Assembly (NCBI GenBank): GCA_963920635.1
Contig: OY987299.1
Coordinates: forward strand, 132,677,373-132,741,372
Length of the DNA stretch: 64,000 nucleotides
Direction: 5' to 3'
Origin: Pseudeuparius sepicola
Lineage: Eukaryota > Arthropoda > Insecta > Coleoptera > Anthribidae
Numbering within the stretch: the stretch's first letter is position 1; every line of letters begins with the position of its first letter. Shown here piece after piece: positions 45,713-57,944 of this stretch. Position numbers and translations under genes: made by a program. Under the pieces are notes generated by a model, which saw nothing but the letters and a program-made list of their open reading frames with translations, was not told the origin of the DNA and searched no databases.

Positions 45713-48102
45713 TAAATATGAAGCTCCGTTCTCTTTTTTTAAACATACAAATTACCTAATTTTAACCAATGAAGTAGGGCGAATTTTCCTTAATAGAATT
45801 TTTCGTCCATCTATATGATATGACGAGTAGGTATAAAAAAATCACTGAAATGTTAAAACGCTTCCAAAATGGAATTTTTTAAATTCAAACAAACAAACGG
45901 AGAGGGCGAAGATCACGTCTGTAACTGTCAACCGAGTGATTTATCATTACTTTCCCGAGGTTGTTGAGGCTGGCAAGGCGAGCCGCTAGGAGACCGCGTT
46001 CCACCTGCAATTTGTGTAATTGAGATGTCCAAAGCCCGTACGATGCCTAAAATCCGGCCACGAGATTCCCATGTCGCACCACAAAGTTCAAACGACCAAG
46101 TGAAAATAACAGATTGTGGTCGTTGTGGGTAGAAAGACGAGAGACGGTATGGCATAGTATTTTTTAAGTTGGGTTAGGTTTTTTCTAGGTTAGGTTTCAC
46201 AATAGGGCAGTCATAGTTCCCACCTATTACACCTAAATATAAAATGTGGGTCTACTGTTCCAAATAAACGGAAATCATCGACAATACCCAGCGCCAGGAG
46301 CACCGAAATGATACCGTGCTATTTTGAATATCGCAACTTGTTATTATTTAAATTGCCCAAACAAAATCCAAAACAATAAACAATGCACAATGCCGCGTCT
46401 CCTAAAACTGCGTAAGGCCGTTACGTCACGTTTTTCATAACCCTCGGAGAAATGCAATCGTGAACATTCGAATCATAGTACGCTGTCGTGCCCGCAAAAT
46501 TACGTGGAGAAATTAGAAACCTCTCAATTCCTGCATCGATTTATTGATTGATAATTTCTGTAATAATTTTCATTCGGAGGCCTGGCGGCTGGGAAAAATG
46601 CAGACGCTAATAAACTGCGCGAAAACGATACTGGGAAGTAGATAAAAGAAGGTAATTTGTTTTCGATTCGTTTCGGTCTATTATTATATTATTTCTTGAT
46701 GTAGGTATGTTGATATGACGACATGACATCACCTTATGATCGATCGTTTGGAATGATCTTAGACTTTCGAGCAAACAGAAATTTCATAAGACACATTTCA
46801 TGGATAGGTATCTGCAAGGTGGTCCAACTTTTATATGCCAAACTTTCAGAATAGGGTACCTACTTGACGAAATTTTACAAACTTGATAAAACAATTCCCG
46901 TACACTTGCATAAGACCCTACGATTATTTCTAAAAATAATATCTACGTAAATTAACTAGCCAGTTTTAAGACTTTTTCTAAATTTGACAACAAATTTGGC
47001 AACATGGCGATACCACTGAAGTGTTCTGAGACATAACTTTATTCTGCGGTGAAAGTTTGAAGGAAAATTGAAATTTCAAAATCCTAGCCCCAAGTTCTCA
47101 GTTTATTAATAACTCATAATGCTGTACTATTTTTACAACAGACAAACCTTTGCAGTTTTATCCCACGAATTTCGGTAGACGTGAACATCGGATTATTAGA
47201 TCCATGAAAGCATCCAATTTCGGCCAATTATCGGATTGCCCTTTCACGTAATACTTGTCCATGCTAATTTACCTACACTACACCACTAACAACAACGATA
47301 ACTACACAAGAAATATAATAACAAATACGAATAACACTATCATACATCGCGCACATATCTACTAATGTTTTGATTGTGCTGCATACGGAATGACGCGGGT
47401 GGCGTTGCCACATACGCTAATATTTCCGCATTATTGAAGTCTGGATATTTATACATACACACCAAAGTGTGACATGACAGAGATGAAGGATAGAGTTTCC
47501 AGCCGGTGCCAAGAAAAAGTACATTTTCCAGTAGCATTTTTTTTGTTAAAAAGTCGCTAGTTCACCCTCGTGTCTCTGTCACTACATAATAATGAGATTC
47601 CTTACTTTACTCACATTATAACTACTGGGGCCCAAAATAAATTATCAAAATTTTATTAACATACCTAACTCACTATCCAGAAGGTATAAAAATACTTTTA
47701 AAAAATCCTAACTTTAACGCCCTGTACAACGAAAACCATTGAATCTTCGATATATGTTTATAGAAAAATCATCTCATTTTAACTTTTTCTATCGATTTAT
47801 ATCCAAAACGTACACGTAAGTAACTATTAACGCTATAATAAATAATATAGATATAACTAATGATATTTCTCAAGCTTGTTTGGAGGATAATTAAAAATCC
47901 TAATTGACTTAAGAATTTTCTCCTGGTTTCTATCGGCGCACTTCCTGTGTTTATTAAATTCTGACGTTTATAACCCTATTAACAAAACACGTGTAATTAT
48001 CTACTTGTTATCAATCCTATAGGATATAGGATCCCACAGCGTTTTTCATTTTTTTATAAATCCATGTGGAGCTGAAACTGTTTTAATAGCTATTATCGGT
48101 TA
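45713..48102. other. No gene recognised
   Basis: Open frames at 45928-46155 and 47340-47537 (both minus) have no recognisable domain. A short stretch at 46985-47060 (GGCAACATGGCGATACCACT) is inverted at about 59210-59268 and marks an unnamed repeat. The remainder is ordinary AT-rich DNA. Confidence 0.4.
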
Positions 48103-48104
48103 TA

Positions 48105-48304
48105 CAGGATGTAACTTTAATTAGTAAATTTTCCCGAATTTTAGAAATAGTTTGAGAGCCACTGGCAGCAAGGATCCTTCATCTTACTACAGCGTTGCCA
48201 TAATTCCTTGAAAATCTGTAAAAGTTTGCGATTTTCCATGCCTCCCATAGCAGCGGCGTGTTACTTTTTTAAGTGGGTGTTCTCCTGTAGCCATTATCAT
48301 CCCG
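48105..48304. mobile_element. 200 bp TA-flanked MITE
   Basis: Ends CAGGATG and CATCCCG, with TA on both sides (48103-48104, 48305-48306). The right end, read inverted, contains GGAGAACACCC.CTTAAAAAAG and GCCGCTG, matching a block at 28728-28790 in the 3.57 kb element. Both probably derive from one family. Confidence 0.65.
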
Positions 48305-49141
48305 TATAAAGAATAATATTATTAAAATTAAGAATAATTACATTTACCACTTCACTAATTTGTTTTCACTTTTCACAGCCGAGTCTTTTATGTATTTTTT
48401 TTATGTTTTTGACTTTTTTTTAAATAGAGCAAAGAAAATATATATACCCTGAGATAGCCATTAGACATTTATTATGAAAAATAATACCTAATATTGAGAT
48501 AATTCAGAGAATAATTCACTCACCTTTTAGAAATTCGGTAATTATTTCCAGTAATGTAAACCACGCCCGATTTTTTTAAATTTTGGCCTACCTCCCCTAT
48601 TTTCGAGGTCCCTGAACACGAATCCAGCCTTGGTTTTCCCGGTCGGACGTAGTTTTCGAGAAAATGGGACGTATTTTTACTGTACGTAGCTCAAACTAAT
48701 CACCACACTACTTTGCACCTTTTGCAACATCGAAACTTTCCGAAAACCCGCAGAAAACCGAAATTTTGAATGATTTTTGCCATGTTTACGTACGCTATTT
48801 CCGCCCATACCCGACATTCGGCGCGCGCCGACGTACTCTCTCTACTCTACTTTATTACTCTCTACTCTACTTACGCCTATGGAGGCGTTGTCACATAGCA
48901 CTCGACTGCGATCGCAGTGACTGTTTGGTGGGCGTGGTTCCGCTGATAAGCGAATATCGATATGTTCGCCACTGTTATAACTAGAAATATTTCTAATTTT
49001 CAGATCAAAAATGTATCATTTAATCGAATTGTGTCGATACAATTAATGTCTAACGAACATTTAAAGTCACCTCAATATATTTTTCATATGGGAGACGTGT
49101 AACTTTTTGAAAATATCCGTCTACTCTTAAGACCCAGTGTA

Positions 49142-49472
49142 CAGCACGTGCGTGGTGATTCAACATTTTGACCCATAAAATGGCTTTTTTCGACCTGTAT
49201 CAATACAAATTTTAATCTAAGTAATCACTCCCATTTTGAGACAAAAATTATTTAAAAATATTTATCACAATGGCCGTTATTAGCATTTGTTCAAAAAGCC
49301 TAATAACGGCCATTGTGATAAATATTTTTAAATAATTTTTGTCTCAAAATGTGAGTAATTACTTAGATTAAAATTTGTAATGACCAAAAATTTAAAATTA
49401 TGCGTGTTGCTCGCTACAGATCGAAAAAAGGCATTTTTTGGGTCAAAATGTTGAATCACCACGTACCTGCTG
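49142..49472. mobile_element. Foldback FB1, 331 bp
   Basis: Ends CAGCACGTGCGTGGTGATTC and near-complement. Arms of about 150 bp centre at about 49287 on CCGTTATTAGC...CTAATAACGG. TA at 49140-49141 on the left and a TA shared with FB2 at 49473-49474. Confidence 0.85.
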
Positions 49473-49474
49473 TA

Positions 49475-50271
49475 CAGGGTGGTTCATTATAAATTGACAC
49501 CCCCCCTTAACTTGCCAGTTTTTGAGGTTAGAAAAAAAGTTTTTTAAAAAAGTTTTTGATACTAATACAAAGTTTTTTGTCATGCTATTGGACCGTGTAC
49601 AGTGTGTTCTAGAAAGCCGTGGCAGACATATCTTATGTTTTTTTTTAATGGAACACCCTATATATTTTTGCATTTTTGAAATCTGCTCATCCAGGCAATT
49701 AAAATGATATTAAACTTTGTGGCATTATCTTTTTCTGTTTTTGAAAAATTCCGTTTTCAAATTTTATACTAAATTTATTTAACTCGAATTTGCGGATCTC
49801 TTGATAAAGATAGATGATCGATGTAATAACAAAAAATATTTGTTTTAAACAAGAGAGTAATATAGTGAAACTCCAAAATGTTTAGGAGCCTTTTCAAATT
49901 TTACTGATTATATTCTCAAAATAAGAATTTCAGGAAAATCGTAAAAGCTCCTAAACATTTTGGAGTTTTACTATGTTACTCTCTTGTTTAAAACAAATAT
50001 TTTTCGTTATTACATTGATCGTCTATCTTTATCACGAGATCCACAAATTCGAGTTAAATAACTTTAGTATAAAATTTGAATACGGGATTTTTCAAAAACG
50101 GAAAAAGAAGAAGTTATGTCTGCCTTGGCTTTCTAGAACACACTGTATAAGGTCCAATAGCGTCACCATAAACTTTGTATTAGTATCTAAAACTTTTATA
50201 AAACACTTTTTTTTTCTAACCTCAAAAACTAACAAGTTAAGGGGGGTGTCAATTTATAATGAACCACCCTG
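49475..50271. mobile_element. Foldback FB2, 797 bp, CAGGGTGG class
   Basis: Ends CAGGGTGGTTCATTATAAAT and complement, with TA at 49473-49474 and 50272-50273. Arms of about 370 bp meet near 49880. A truncated second copy of the left end lies at 63588-63722. Open frames within it (49522-49707 plus, 49973-50374 plus) are not genes. Confidence 0.9.
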
Positions 50272-51554
50272 TACATTGAGTCTTAATATAATTCAGTCAA
50301 AACGTGGTTTGCTTAAAAAGGGCATTTTTACCCAATACCTTTTCTTCTTATATTTACCTACGACTAATATTTAACATTAACTTTTTTTAATCAAAAGGCA
50401 CATGATAGCACACACTTTTCTTTTATTCGGCGCCAGTTTGTTACTACTACTGTCAATACACTTTTGCAATTATTGCGAAACATCACATAACAGTTCTTAT
50501 ATAGCAGTATAAGCCTTCCCCACCGAACAGTTGAACTGTGATTGCAGTTGACTGCTATGTGAAACCGCCGCTTAAAGCATATATTATGAATGGTCGGCCG
50601 TCGACCATTTCGTCATCTAATTGTCTCTTTTCGACTTCAGAGCGGGCGCGTATGCTGTTGTCTCTGTCTCACTTGCAATGCATTTATCCCTGTGGATTGC
50701 CTTAATAACCAGTGAGGTCAATTTAAAATACGGCCAGGCGGCAGCACATAAGAATGAAGTGATATTAGACATTAGTAATCTTAGCTCCATTAGTAATAAT
50801 TGAGAAGTTTTTGCATGAAAATGTAATTGCATTTTTCTAAAGATTGTTTATTATTAAGCGTTTAAAAAATTTTGAAATAAATTAGGTGGGTAATTTACCA
50901 AATGGCCTTATGGATGAATTGACTGTCGACACTCCGCTCTATCCCTTTTTTCCACGGTCCTTCTTCGTTTTATTTTCCGAAGGAGCGGGCGTTAATGAAT
51001 GGCCACAGCCCTTACCATGTGCCTAATAACACAAACGCTTTTTTTTCTTCTCCGCACCTGAGCAAACGTCGGCGTTTCGTTTTTGTTATGCTAATATGGC
51101 GGCCGGTCGCCCGTTCCAGAGTTTTACGAGTGCAATGAAATCGGAGACAGGTGCATTCCTGGTGCTCGGCCGGTGAAAGCGCAGTTTGAAAATTTCGATT
51201 TTTCATTTTTCTGAGACCTATAAGGAATGATATTAATGGGCGCCTGCCGGAGAGATGTGATATTGTTCGGAGATATCTAAAGAGGAGTGGGTAGGATTTG
51301 CAACGCACCGGTCGTGAGTCTTTGACATGAGTAATATATGAAGAACTTCATTTTACACTCTGGCACGGGCGTAGCCAGGATTTAGTTTTGGGGGGGGGGT
51401 TTAGTTTGAGAAGTAAATAAAACAACAAAAATATACTTACATGAAATTTAATATCTATATATTCATCCGAAAAACTACGACATATTTATAAAGTTCTTAA
51501 CTTTAAATGAAATGGATAAATTAATTTCGTTCCTCTGCGCTAAATCTAAAACCA

Positions 51555-52062
51555 TTAAAGAAGAAATCTTCGGCTTTTTCTTTTAAATATATCCACTAAT
51601 TCATCTGCATGAATTTCTGTTCCATAGTGAATGTTCATTAGAGCCAAACCATTAAGTCTGTTTTCACTTGTAGTGTTTCGTAAATAGTTTTTCAGTCTCC
51701 TTAGGCTCGAGAAAGACCTTTCTGGGGTAGCAGTGGATACAGGAATGGTAGCCAAGATTTGTAGTAATGTGTAAATATTAGGATAAAGGTTTTTATCGCA
51801 CATATCTAGGCATTCCAAACTAGATTTCGGGGTAGGCAGTCTTCTTATCAGCATGCAAGGTAGCTGAAGCTTTGATAGCTAAATCCAAATTTGTTTCTTT
51901 ATTAGAAACCCCTTGACCTTGACTACACCACTTTTTCCAGTAGTCCATACCTTTAAGTTTATCACCCTTCCTTTTTTTCCCCTCCATTTTTCGACAGTAA
52001 TAATGATTCACGTATCTATCCTTAACAAGGTCATCGAATAACAGCGCACTAAAATTACTCAC
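51555..52062 (-). pseudogene. hAT transposase, N- and C-terminal parts joined by deletion
   Basis: The minus-strand N-terminal frame includes MEGKKRKGDKLKG and ends shortly after the deletion point near 51845. From there a different frame encodes LPTPKSSLECLDMC and then ATIPVSTATPERSFSSLRR and LNGLALMNIHY, the hAT dimerisation domain of ZMYM6-like/TTF-type transposases. The last residues resemble a natural C-terminus. The DDE core and zinc finger are gone, and the two parts are out of frame. An ATG at the start of the second frame could allow a short protein consisting of the dimerisation domain only. Confidence 0.88.
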
Positions 52063-52175
52063 TTACACGGTACACTTAATTCTCTTCACTATTCGTTCAC
52101 CACTTTTCACTTTTATTCGCTTCGAGTTCGCATGGAACAATACTGCCGTAAGCGCGGTCACGCGCCGCGGCGCCG

Positions 52176-52183
52176 CTTATATA
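52176..52183 (-). promoter_or_regulatory. TATA box of the hAT element promoter
   Basis: On the minus strand TATATAAG is followed by a GC-rich leader and, roughly 190 bases on, by the transposase N-terminus. Position and strand fit a core promoter inside the element's right end. Confidence 0.5.
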
Positions 52184-52797
52184 GCAGCCCAGTAGCCGTC
52201 CAGAAACTTCCACGAACTTCCACAAAGTTCCGCTCATTTCGACCGAGGGGCGTGGCGAATAATCGAGAAACAACGCAAAGTGTCCCTACAATACAAAATA
52301 GTTCGGCTGCAACTGCGTCTGCCTCTCGTCAAAAGATGGCGCTAGGCGCTACTATTACTACATATATTCAAACGTAATAATAATTTAACTCTTCACTCCT
52401 CGTATTTTTTCGGTATAATATTAGGTAATATTTTGCTTATTTCGGGGGGGGGGGGGGGGTTTGAACCCCCAAAACCCCCCCCCCCTTGGCTACGTCCGTG
52501 CACTCTGGCCATCAGGCGCTGCTGCTCCATAACGTCATTTGGTCAATGACCCACCTAATTTATTTCGAAAATTTTTAGATGTTCATTAATAAACTATCTT
52601 AAAAAATGCAATTACATTTTACTAATGGAGCCAAGATTACTAATGTCTAATATTAATTCATTCCTATGTGCTGCCGCCTGGCCGCGTATTTTAAATTGTC
52701 CTCACTGGAATATGGCAATCCACAAGGATAAATGCATTGCAAGTGAGACAGATACAACAGCATACGCGCCCGCTCTGAAGCCGAAAAGAGACAAGTA

Positions 52798-53291
52798 TGG
52801 TTTGTACAAAACAAATTCCGATGCACGTCATCGTATACGGCATTGGAAAAGACTCGTCATAGGGACGCAGCGTTGCCGTATCGTGATAAATAAAGAAACA
52901 ATAACCGTCGCATTCACCATATTTTTAAGCCACAAGCATAAAATGTATTTTATATGATAAAAGATTGAACTTTTAGTGGGTTTGCAGTCAAGTTGGTCTT
53001 TAAAGAAAACTATTGGTTAATTGCCAAGCTTTCGGAATTGTTTATTCCAATGCAAAACACGTGGAAACGTTCACGTGCGCGTCCACGAGGTTATAACTTA
53101 TAACTCGGGCTCTGGCGGTTGTAAATTCGGCAACGTCGCCCGTAGCGTTAACAGCGGTACCAACATAATACTAGGCCAAATTCAAATATCAACACACAAA
53201 ATCACATGTTTTCATATAAAACGTTGGTAACACAATTTTCGTCATTAATTGTTATTGATGACGTGCAACGGAATTTGTGTTGTACGAACCA
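52798..53291. mobile_element. TA-inserted element, 494 bp
   Basis: Ends TGGTTTGTACAAAACAAATT and near-complement, with GATGCACGTCATC mirrored just inside. TA at 52796-52797 and 53292-53293. The left arm of the giant palindrome has the uninterrupted site near 50617-50624. No coding content recognised. Confidence 0.85.
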
Positions 53292-54301
53292 TAGATGAGG
53301 AAATCGTCGACGGCCGAAAATTCATAATGTATTCTTTAAGCGGCGGTTTCACATAGCAGTCAACTGCAATGCAATCACAGTTTAACTGTTCGGTGGGGGG
53401 AGACTTATACTGCTATAGCAGAACTGTTATGTGGTGTTTCACAATATTTGCAAAAGTGTGTTGACAATAGTAGTTACAAAATGGCGCCGAATAAAAGAAA
53501 AGTGTATGCTACCATGTGCCTTTTGATTCAAAAAAGTTAATGTTAAATATTACCTATACGGTAAAGGTATTGGGTGAAAACGCCTTTATTAAGCAGACCA
53601 CGTTTTGACAGTGTAGACGGAGATTTCCATACGAAAAATACATTGAGGTGACTTTAAATGTCCCATAGACATCCATTGTATCGATATAATTCGATTAGAC
53701 AATACATTTTTTCATCTGAAAATTAGAAATATTTCTAGTTATAACAGTATCTGCGATAACAGTGTACTCCGATCACATCGATATTCGCTTGGCAGCGGAA
53801 CCACGCCCACCACAACAGTCACCGCGATCGCAGTCGAGTGCTATGTGAAACCGCCTCCATAGGCGTAAGTAGAGTAGAGAGTAATAAAGTAGAGACTGTA
53901 GAGAGAGTACGTCGGCGCGCGCCGAAAGTCGGGCATGGGCGAAAATAGCGTAAACCCAGCAAAAATCTTTCAAAATTTCGTTTTTTTCGCGAAGTTTAGA
54001 TGTTGCAAAATAGTGTGGTGATTAGTTTGACCAGTAAAATTTGATCCCGATTACAACCACAAGAAATATCGTCGTGAAATCCGGGATGTAAAAAGAAAAT
54101 TTGAAAATTCATTTTCTTGAAAACTACATCCGACCGCGAAAAACCACGGCCGGATTCGTGTTGAGGGACCTCGATAATAGGGGAGGTAGCCAAAATTTCA
54201 AAAAATCGGGGGTGGATTACACCATCGGAAATAGTTACCGAATTCCTAAAAGGAGAGTGAAGTATTCTCGGAATTATCTCAATATTAAGTTCTTTTTATG
54301 A

Positions 54302-54525
54302 CTGTGAGGTTTATTTGCTTCGGCCAGAGGCCACAGCAACTAAATTCCACATGGATCATAAAAAGTTGGACTTCGGTGCCTTGGTACATAAATAACTATT
54401 CTTTGAAATCGGAAAAAAAGTTTCATTAGGGAATCATAAGGGATCACCCGTCCATGAGCCGACTGCGCGGGCCTTTGCTTGACTTTGACGATCGCTCTAC
54501 CTAGGTCAAGTCTGACGAGGAACGG
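54302..54525 (+). repeat. Dispersed repeat with hairpin, copy 2
   Basis: Homologous to 43720-43985 with the same tail orientation but an inverted loop segment and only one full hairpin arm (TTCGGTGCCTTGGTAC). It abuts the end of the giant palindrome. Confidence 0.7.
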
Positions 54526-54529
54526 CGCT

Positions 54530-57340
54530 GGAATAACTTTGTAGAATTAAATGAAAGAAACCCCCTAAAACCACCTGTAGAACACTTCTTCCAAATATTT
54601 GCATTACCGAACACCATGTATATTAATTTTATGACCTAAATCAGCTAAATAAACCATCCAATAAAAAACCTAATTAATTAAAAAATAATTATTTAAGCTT
54701 GCACGAAACAAATAAAACGTATAGAACATTGTCTCATACTTTTAAAGACGGTTAAAAAATATACGTATACTTACAGAAAATAAAATATCAAAAGAAGAAT
54801 TTTCTTAAATGCCTATTTCGAATTTTGTGTAAGACCTCAAGCTTTTATTTACAGAACAAACATTTTCAAATACTTGATTTATTTTTTTATCAAAGTGGCT
54901 TCAAAATTATTGCAAAAATCAATAAACAAACATTTAAAATCATTACATTTGAAACCATTACCATTCTACTTTTATCGAAGACTGCAACCTTTAGAGAAAA
55001 CAACTGGTAATATTTAATGGTATACTTTTCTCCTAAGAGAAAAACATCTGTATTTATCTTTAAATATGTATGTATAAACGTTGCCCTCGATAATAACAGT
55101 ACTTTTGCTTGTTACCAATAATAATTATTATTATGCATGCAAACGCTAAATATAGAGGAGGCGCCCTCCATGTTTTATATTTGCAATAAATGCTAGTAAT
55201 GTTTGAATTAAAGGTCAAAGTATGGCATATAGCTCCACGCAAGTGGTTATTTGTCATCTGTCATAGATTGCTTTTAGATGAGTAGGTATACTTTCTTGTT
55301 TAAGTAAGAATTATTATCTACTTATCTATTTTCTATTTGATCAAAAAATATACATAATATAAAAATAAGAAATGTGGAATTTAGGCCTCGAACGCCATGT
55401 ATGGGAAGATGGTATAGAGAAGAATCATCCTGTATTGTCAGCCGTTCATATGTACAAGATTTTTGTGGTTTTTGGGTATATCAGCAAAGATACCTATCCA
55501 AAGCTCGATAGTAATACATACATAAGTTTCAAATTTGCTCAATAATGCAATGAATCATGACAAATTAACTTATCATATTATTATTATATGCTAGGTACTA
55601 GAAGTGATAACCATATCGCCCAAAGCAAAACTACTAGATTAAGTTCAAATTTTCTACGGCTTTATTGAGATATAATTTGTCGTGTTTGCCATTAGATTAC
55701 CTAATCATCCTCATTATTTAATTTTACAATTATTTACAACAACAAACGCAGAAAATACGAAACGCAAACAAAAAAGCTGCGAGCTTACTCAACAGGGAGA
55801 GAATGTCCACCGTCGTAGTCGTCGTCTCGTTTAGTAAACATTTCAAGAAAGCATTACCGGATTATGTAAAGGCACGAGCTGTGGAGTTGTTTGTCCAAAC
55901 CATCATTTTTACCTTCTCAAACAGGCCATAGTCTGTTTGCTGTTACAAACCGGTAAAATGTCAGGGTGTTAAAGTGTTAAGGTTAAGCCCTATCTACACT
56001 AGAGCCCCCGTATTAGTAGTTGTATTATATACAAGATACCTCAGAAAAAGTTGGGAGGGATAAAAGACCGCTATTTTCATTTGTTTTTTAGTTGCAACAA
56101 TGGGAACTATACTAAAATCAAATAACCCTTACGCCTGATGTAAACAAGAACGTGTGCGTTGAGATTTTGGCCAGAGCCGCACTGAGGCACGACCTTTATT
56201 TAATTTTACTTTTACAATAAATTGTCGAGTTAAAATATTTCGGAAAAAAATTATTGCCTTAATTAAAATTAGTCAAAACAATCATAAAATTATTTGTGGC
56301 AGTGTCTAAAGTCTAAATAGCAGACGCGCTGATATTTTATGGCCTATTGACCAAATTTTTTTAAAATGTGATTACAACTAAATTATAAGAAACTACTACT
56401 AACCTTGCATTTCTATTTGCTTTGTATTACATCACTGCAATAACGTTATTGTCGTGAATCCGGCTTTAACGCATAGCATTTTTATAATATGCAAAGCAGA
56501 AAGCCGCCAAACATAATGTGCGTGAAATATTGATTTTGTTATAACTCAATATTAACGCACTTGGCTTGCGTAAGTTCTAATGCATAAATTACATTGTTGT
56601 TAGTGGTTACTTTAAAAACGCATGAACACACGTAATCTTATTCTCGTTCGACAAATTGCATTCCTATGAATAGTAAGTGTGTTTTTCTATGGCTGGCAAA
56701 ACTGTGAAGTTAGTGCAAAAAGTGCAGACAAACCTTTCTCCTATTGGATACCTGAATATAGGATTCATCGTCGGAAAGATTTTTTAAAATAAAGCTCACG
56801 AAATTTTTTTTTCGTTTGCCACTTTTCCCAAATATCAGAACTAAGGGAGGTACGTACATGGTGTTATAGTTTCAAATGAAAAACTAAAATTATTGACAGG
56901 CTATAACTTTTTGTTGCTAATTCGAGATCCATATCGAACAAATTTAAAAGCATTCCTGGTATTTTAAACAATAATAATTCCAGACCCAATATTTCTTGTC
57001 AAGTAGAAAGATTTATTTCGAAATACTTAATTGCCACGTACGTAAAAACGCATTAGTGAGACCCCGGCCTCTGCATTGCTTATCTCTTGCTGTTGTGAGG
57101 TATACGTCATATTAAAACCTCCATAAAACACGTGCACGGTCTAAGTAGGCACTAATTAAAAATTACAGAAAGCACGCTTGAGTTTGCTGAAAGAAACACA
57201 TGTAGATTGTTATCTCAAGAGTTTAATGAAAGAATTTCTCAACACTTTAAGAAAATTGCTTTTATTTTCCGCGTTAGAAAGTAGGAAGTTATTACTTTTT
57301 ATTTTGACTCCATATCTTCGCTATGATAGTGCTATGGCAA
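54530..57340. other. No gene recognised; repeat at 56080-56355
   Basis: AT-rich sequence. 56080-56355 is the inverted partner of 37793-38110. Short open frames here show no recognisable family. Confidence 0.45.
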
Positions 57341-57343
57341 ATA

Positions 57344-57944
57344 CAGGGTGTCCCAGAATTAGTCTGCCACAATTTACCAACGCGTTCCAGGTCCCAAAAA
57401 AAATTTAAAAGTCCCCTACGGAACATTTTTGAGGAACTTTTTTTCATTTTTCGGTCGCAGAAATTATGGCAGGCTAATAATTTCTAATACGCATTTTCAT
57501 GGCACATTGCAACCAATTTTAAAAACGATTTTACTCGAAAACGGTGCATGCTATCGAAGTTCAACAATAGCACCACAGACCTATATAGCTTCGCTATATA
57601 GCGAAGCTATACTATAGGTCTGTGATAGCACCTTTTTTCATATATTACCCTGAACTTTCATAATTTCCGTAATAAATCTGGGGAAAAAGCACATACACAT
57701 AAGTTGGGGTATTCCAAACACCTTGTTCGCTCCCCCTCATTTGGGAAGCCTATGTCAAATTACCTCGACCTCGGTAAATGTCAAATCTCTCGGGTAATAA
57801 GCCATACCAAATTTAAGAATTTTATCTTTGTTCGTTCTGAAAATATTTAGAAAAAACCGTTTGCCAAAGTGTCTTTCCTTTTTCATGTTTTTGAGTCGAA
57901 GAAGACGCGGGTAAATTATGGCAATCTAATTCGAGGACACCCTG
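57344..57944. mobile_element. MITE, 601 bp, CAGGGTGTCC class
   Basis: Ends CAGGGTGTCCCAGAATTAGT and a diverged complement ending GGACACCCTG, with TA at 57342-57343 and 57945-57946. Only the terminal ~30 bp pair, so unlike its relatives it is not a full palindrome. A 51 bp hairpin unit is inserted inside. Confidence 0.8.
57574..57624. mobile_element. Ultrashort palindromic element (51 bp)
   Basis: CACAGACCTATA at the left is mirrored by TATAGGTCTGTG at the right, around the perfect 24-base palindrome centred at TATATA (arms TAGCTTCGCTAT). Direct repeats ATAGCAC, or ATAGCACC if one end base is assigned differently, lie at 57567-57573 and 57625-57631. The structure resembles the 32 bp unit at 7269. 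Confidence 0.65.

Larger units (their letters stand above)
51364..52500 (-). mobile_element. Internally deleted hAT element, 1,137 bp
   Basis: Ends CACGGGCGTAGCCAGG and ...GGCTACGTCCGTG, with long G and C runs just inside. The 8-bp duplication CACTCTGG is exact (51356-51363 and 52501-52508). The minus strand keeps promoter, N-terminus and C-terminal dimerisation region with the middle deleted, so it is a non-autonomous derivative of a coding hAT element. Confidence 0.92.
48465..54300. mobile_element. Giant palindrome, 5.8 kb, with nested insertions
   Basis: The left arm runs from about 48465 to 50915 and the right arm from about 52535 to 54300. Without insertions each arm is about 1.3 kb. 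The left arm holds two tandem foldbacks (49142-50271), the right arm a TA element (52798-53291), and the spacer a hAT element (51364-52500). Each arm also has its own pair of inverted blocks of the type TCACATAGCA.TC.ACTGC.ATC.CAGT. The spacer 50945-51363 looks like unique DNA, so this could be a foldback transposon or an inverted duplication of host sequence. Confidence 0.75.

Noticed and set aside
45928..46155. GC-richer minus-strand open frame as a possible gene fragment
   Set aside because: No recognisable motif, no splice context and no neighbouring coding sequence.
49522..50374. Open frames on the plus strand within FB2
   Set aside because: They lie in the arms of a foldback, and the mirrored arm gives similar wording on the other side. 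They reflect repeat structure, not a gene.
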